Positions 58,938 through 64,000 of a stretch of 64,000 nucleotides of DNA are shown in pieces (positions within the stretch are counted from its first letter, which is position 1; each line of letters opens with the position of its first letter). Both the position numbers and the translations under genes were made by a program. Source of the stretch: Colletotrichum lupini (taxonomy: Eukaryota; Ascomycota; Sordariomycetes; Glomerellales; Glomerellaceae). The notes under the pieces are model-generated. The model had not been told where the DNA came from and did no database searches. It saw nothing but the letters and a program-made list of their open reading frames with translations. The stretch is from NCBI RefSeq assembly GCF_023278565.1, contig NC_064682.1:2480001-2544000 (forward strand), read 5' to 3'.

Positions 58938-61900
58938 TTAACTTTTTTATTTTTTATTAATTTAACTGCTGCGGTTAGAGGTATAATTCGACCTCGGGCC
59001 CGTTTACTAAGTTATCTCTTTTTTTCCTTTTTTTTTTGTTTTTTTTATATAACTTATCCCTCTATTTATATAATAACTTTTTTATTACTTACGAATTATT
59101 TTAATCCTTTATTTAGTGCTACTTTTATAAAAGCGTTTATAAGGTTATTTTTATTATTAATCTAATGGATTTTAAATATCTTATGGCTTTTATATAATTA
59201 CTTAAGGGCTATAATATTAATTATAAGCTTTTTTTTTTTATTATTTTTAATTTAATAAGGTATTTATATAGCGAGTAAGAATTAGTATAGATAACTATTA
59301 GAATGGGTAGAAGGCTAATTCGATTAGTAATTTTTTTTTAATATTATTGAAATTGTATAAGAGAGGTTAACGCTATTAATTATACTATAAACTTTTAACG
59401 TTAGTATATTTTTTATTATTTACTTATTTTTAGTTAATAAGTAGTAGATTATATTGCTTTATATAGTAAATTCGCTTTTATTTATACTCTCGTTAGCTAA
59501 GATAATAATATACCCTAATTACGAAGTAAGGTTATTATTATTTATAAATAACTTATTAACGAAGACGTAGAGCTTATTAATCGTAAGGTCGATTAAGTAG
59601 TAAATAAGACTTTAATTAAAATTTGTTTATTATTACTTAAGCTACTTATTAAGTACCTCGACGTCTCGTTTAGTTAGATTTATAACTTATACTACTTTAA
59701 TATAATTAAAAGTTACCTCGGGCTAATAAATACTTATAATATATACCCCTCGCGCAAGCTTAGTTTTATACTACTTTTTAATATTAGTTATATTTAGATT
59801 AATAAGGTTAATTTTTTTACTTTACCCCTTTTATTAGAAAACGATAGTTTCCTTTTTAATTATAAAAATCCCGCTATTAAATACTAAGGGGGTATTTATT
59901 ATAAGGACTTCTTTTAGCTTTATTATAAAGCCCGTTTTTTAAAGCTCTTTATTTTTTTTTTATAAAGTTAATATTAAATAGGCCTAATATATTATTAATT
60001 TATATTCTAATAATCCTAAATTAATCGCCTTTATACTTTGCGATTAGTAAGTATAGGTCGTATATAGAGGTAATTATTAATAATTAATTAATATAAAAAT
60101 CGTAATATATAGCCTATTAATAAGTACCCAATTTTGCGAGCTTATATAGTAGCTTAAGTACTTTAATAATTATATTTTTTAGGTACTTATTAGCTATTTC
60201 TTTTAGTAGATAGGCTAGGATTTTCTTTATAAGCTCTGTGGCCGATTAGGTATAGGCCTAGGTAATATTATAGCTCTAAATCTCGTATTTTTTTTCCGTA
60301 GCGATATTATTAGTACTATTATTAATCGTTAGCTATAGTACTATATAGTAGGCAATTATATAAATAGCGTTACTTTTTTAATATTACCGTACTCCTAAAT
60401 TACGTATTTAGACTTCTCGTACGGCTAGGGTAAATTTTTTTTTAATCTTATAAACTATTCGTAATTTAAATATGCAGAGGTTTATATATTTTTATAGGTT
60501 ATATAAGATAAATTAATAGACCCCTCGATTATAAAGAGTGTTTATTTTGATAAGATCTGATCCTTTATATAGCTTTTTAGTAGTTATAATTATGCTTTTT
60601 TTACGTAGTTTAATTATTAGCTCGAAATTAGCTTTTTTTATTATCATATAAAAGGTATTAATTACCTCGTTACTAATAATAAATTACTACGTTAGGGCTT
60701 ATTATTATAGTTTTTTACGACGTTTTACTAGTAGTATTAGTGCCCTTTTAATAATTTCCTTTTCCTCGTCGTTTATTAGTATTACTATAACAATTTTGTT
60801 AAGGATGATTTTTTATACCTTTATTACGGGTCATATAGTTTCCTTTAGCTTTTTTTTTTTATAGGTTAGAAATTACTTCGTTAGGATTTATATAGTACGG
60901 TCTAATTACTATAATTCATATTTTAAGTAGCTAGTTACGATCTTTTGCGATTATATAAGAGCGCTCGTTAACGGAAATTAATTTATATAGCTTAGCTTAT
61001 TATTAAGTGATTTTATACTATATTTATATATTTAAATTTAGTAATATATTTAGATTATCCCCTATATTAGGCCTATTGCGCGTAGTAATTATTTTATTAA
61101 CTTATTCTTTTATATTTATTTTACGCAGTGCTCGTATTACTTTTTTAATTACTTAGGCTCGTTAGCTTATACCTAGTAACAGTAGCGAGGCTAAAGTCGT
61201 TCTTAAATATATTTTAAATATTAATAGCGTTAATATAAGTCCGTTAGGCCCTATAGTATCGTTATAGTATTTAAGTACTATTTAGAGGTATTTGTTATTA
61301 GTAGAATCCGGATTTTCTTTTTTAATAATTTTAAACGCCTTTTTTAATTACTAGTGTGCCCTTTTTATTTTTTTAATACTATAATACGCTTTAATAAGTA
61401 CGATTTTTAGTTATATACCGTAAGCCGTTATATTATTCTTAAATTTTACTAACTTAAAGCTAGTATTAGTATCGGTTCTAATACCGTTTAGTAGTCCCTA
61501 GTATATATTAATTTAGCTTTTTTATAGGGCTACTTATATTATCTTTATTTATAGATCCCAGAGGAATTACCCTACTTAGAAAGATATAGTTACGTTAATT
61601 ATATATAATACTAGCCGACTATTTAAGTAGAAAATATTAACGACGATTTCTTAATTAAAGTTAAGCTTATTATATAATTTAAATTTAAATTTGCGTGGGC
61701 TTTGCGTATTTATTTAGTATTAGTAATATACTTTCGTTAACTACTCTAGCGCTTTTATTTTAATATTATTATTACTTAATTACTTTAGGAGGTTATATAG
61801 CCTCGTAACTAACGGGTGCCCGAATTTCTAATATAGTCTTTTGAGCTTATTTTTTATTAAGTAATTAATTAATTTCGTATTATTAATAAGCTTTATAAAC

Positions 61901-64000
61901 GTATGCCCCTATTATCATTTAATTATTTTAAAGTACTTATTACTAAAGATTTTATTTTTCGTATTATTGAATATAATGCTTAGTTAATCTATATTTTTTA
62001 AATATAAGAGAAATAGGGTATTAATAAGTAAAATGTAGAAAGTTATTATTTTAAAGTGCGTTTTTATTTTTATTATACTTAGGGCAACGATTTCTTTACT
62101 TAGGCTAAAACTAATTTTTATAATACTTACTATTAACGTATTAAGTATTACTAATACGATTTTTTATAGCGCTTAGAATTACTCTTTTTTTCTAATTAAC
62201 TATTATAATACCCTAGTATTTAGGATAATCCTATAAAAATTATCTAGGCTATACTTTTTACTTACGTAGAATATTTATACGAGCTTAGTATTTAAGGGAT
62301 CTAAGTAGTATAAAAAGGACCCTTTTAGCTACCCTTAGATTTACTTAGTATTATATTTTTTTTTTTTAAATATTAAGAGAGATAGCGTTTTTTTTTTTAA
62401 TTATTAAGAGAATGGGCTTTAGCTCTATTAAATTTGCCCTTTTAGCTACCTCTATATCCGTTATCTAAAGGACTTTCTTTTATTATTTATAAATAAAAGC
62501 TTACTTATTAAAAGCTTTTACTACCTTTTATTCGTTTAGCCTCGTATATCCTCTAGAGGCTAATAGGGCGAAAAAAGAGTAATTAATATCGTCGATTTTA
62601 TTATAATTTAATTCGTTAGTATAGGGGGTAAGATTTTTTTTATTTTCTAAATTTCTTATAGGGGGTATATACTTTAGGCTACTATTTTAGCTACTATTAT
62701 TAAGTTCTATATTTTTACATTTGCTCTTATATATAATAAAGAATTAGTTAAACTAACGAGGGCTAGTTTTGCTATTTACTACTTTTAACTTTTTATACTA
62801 TTCGTACAATTTAGTACGCTCTTTTTCAGAATAGTTATTTAATTAATATTTATCTTTTTTATAAATATAGTATTGCTTTTTTAATTACCCTGTCCGTGAG
62901 TTAAATCTTTGCTTATTTAACGAATCTGGGCCTCTTTATTAGCAATTGCCGTATGTAGCCTTTTTTTTTATTATACGTTCGATTAATTTAATATTATTAA
63001 TAAGGGCTATCGTATACCTAGAGGTAGGTTTAGCGTAGTATTTTCGTTTTAATATTAAAGCTAGATCTTAGTTTTAAATAGAGCGTTTTGTAATTTTTAA
63101 GTAACTAGTATAGGGTTATTTTTATTTTTAGTATATACTAAACTGCGGTATAGAGGTATTTAACTTTCCGCTTATTTATTTTTTTATTTAGTTAGGTTTT
63201 TATTAGCTTATTAATTCGATCGATAAGCTTTTTAAGGATTTTTATTTATAATTTACTTTTTATTATCTTAGCTATAGATATAAAAAAAATTACTCGTAGT
63301 TTAGATAAGAGCTCTAAGCTTTTATTATAGGTTTCGAAGCGGCTTTAGATTACGTTAATTATGCTAAGAAAGTCGTTTTAATTAAGATTACGTACTATTT
63401 TATAATAGTAATTAGAGGCTTTATTTACGAGTATAATATTAATTACCGAATAGTATTAGTATTCCCTAATTCCGACTTTTTTATAGTAATTATAAAATAT
63501 TATTAGGGTTTTTTATAAGACTTTATATTTCTCCTTAAATTATAATTTCTTTTTTAAGAAGATCTTTTTAAAGTTTATAAATTACCTCGTATTTACTACT
63601 AGATTTTTAATATTTATATATAATCCTTACGTTACTACGTATTATTAATAACTTCGGGTCGTTTATTTCTTTTTTTATTAACTAATTAGTACTAAATTTT
63701 ATATTAGTAATAGTAATAAGTTATAGATTAAAATAGGCGGAATTATTAATTATTATATTTTTAGTATTATATTTTGCCCCGGTATATGCTTTTATAACGA
63801 TAGATTTTCGTTAGTAATTATAGGGAGAAAATCTAGGTCGTTTATTTTTTTTTTAAATTTATTAAAGCGATTATACGCTCTATTAACTTATGCTTAGTTT
63901 TATAGTATAAATTCTTTTTTTATAATTATTATTATTAGTATTTTATATAGCTTTTGCGATTATAATTATATTAGTAATACCCCTTATTTATAGAAGAATT
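58733..64000 (-). mobile_element. RIP-degraded Ty1/copia retrotransposon, copy 3 (cut by window edge)
   Basis: Third copy of the same family, in the same orientation as copy 2. The left boundary matches copy 2's terminus by alignment (TATTAGTATCCC), and the preceding five bases TCGCC (58728-58732) are the candidate target duplication. Its internal sequence tracks copy 2 nearly base for base, with the RT motif remnant at about 60153-60111. It shows many extra C-to-T changes in pyrimidine contexts, giving long T runs. It has also kept or regained some TpG sites. The remaining ~2.1 kb and the 5' LTR should lie beyond 64000. Confidence 0.9.

Noticed and set aside
16097..64000. CRISPR-like or satellite arrays inside the AT-rich blocks
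   Set aside because: The repetitive look comes from TA-rich RIP decay; there are no regularly spaced identical repeats apart from the LTRs.

Overview
The window looks like nuclear DNA of a filamentous ascomycete (Pezizomycotina, most likely a Sordariomycete). Genes have short introns of about 55-95 bp with GTAAGT/GTACGT-type donors. There is a full-length cell-wall alpha-1,3-glucan synthase and a LaeA-like methyltransferase. Three copies of one LTR retrotransposon are reduced to very AT-rich sequence by C-to-T and G-to-A transitions, with CpA/TpG almost absent, which is the signature of repeat-induced point mutation (RIP).

Layout, left to right. (1) 1-321: edge sequence, possibly the 3' end of a gene. 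(2) 322-7757, minus: a five-exon alpha-1,3-glucan synthase of 2399 aa. (3) 7758-16091: about 8.3 kb of normal-GC DNA without a supportable gene. (4) 16097-23517, plus: a complete RIP-degraded Ty1/copia element with 205-bp LTRs and a 5-bp target duplication. (5) A 1.8-kb spacer. (6) 25312-32730, minus: a second complete copy with its own target duplication, so copies 1 and 2 form a giant inverted pair. (7) 33737-35322, minus: a four-exon LaeA-like SAM methyltransferase. (8) 35323-46503: about 11 kb with no convincing gene except one weak spliced candidate. (9) 46504-48012, minus: an intronless FAD-dependent oxidoreductase. (10) 48924-49314: the broken 3' end of a cytochrome P450 gene. (11) 50585-55184, plus: three consecutive intronless paralogues that share an unusual two-part cysteine-rich domain. 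(12) 56318-57136, minus: a secreted PEBP-family protein with three exons. (13) 58733 to the right edge, minus: a third RIP-degraded copia copy.

The genes do not form an obvious pathway. The glucan synthase is a conserved housekeeping or virulence-associated cell-wall gene. The part to its right looks like an accessory compartment: mutated transposons, a P450 remnant, orphan oxidoreductase and methyltransferase genes, and a locally amplified gene family. The most novel element is the tandem array at 50.6-55.2 kb. Its three proteins have disordered, poorly conserved flanks around a conserved core: CxCx2C plus a conserved His, followed by a cluster with near-Zn2Cys6 spacing. I do not recognise this combination as a named family.
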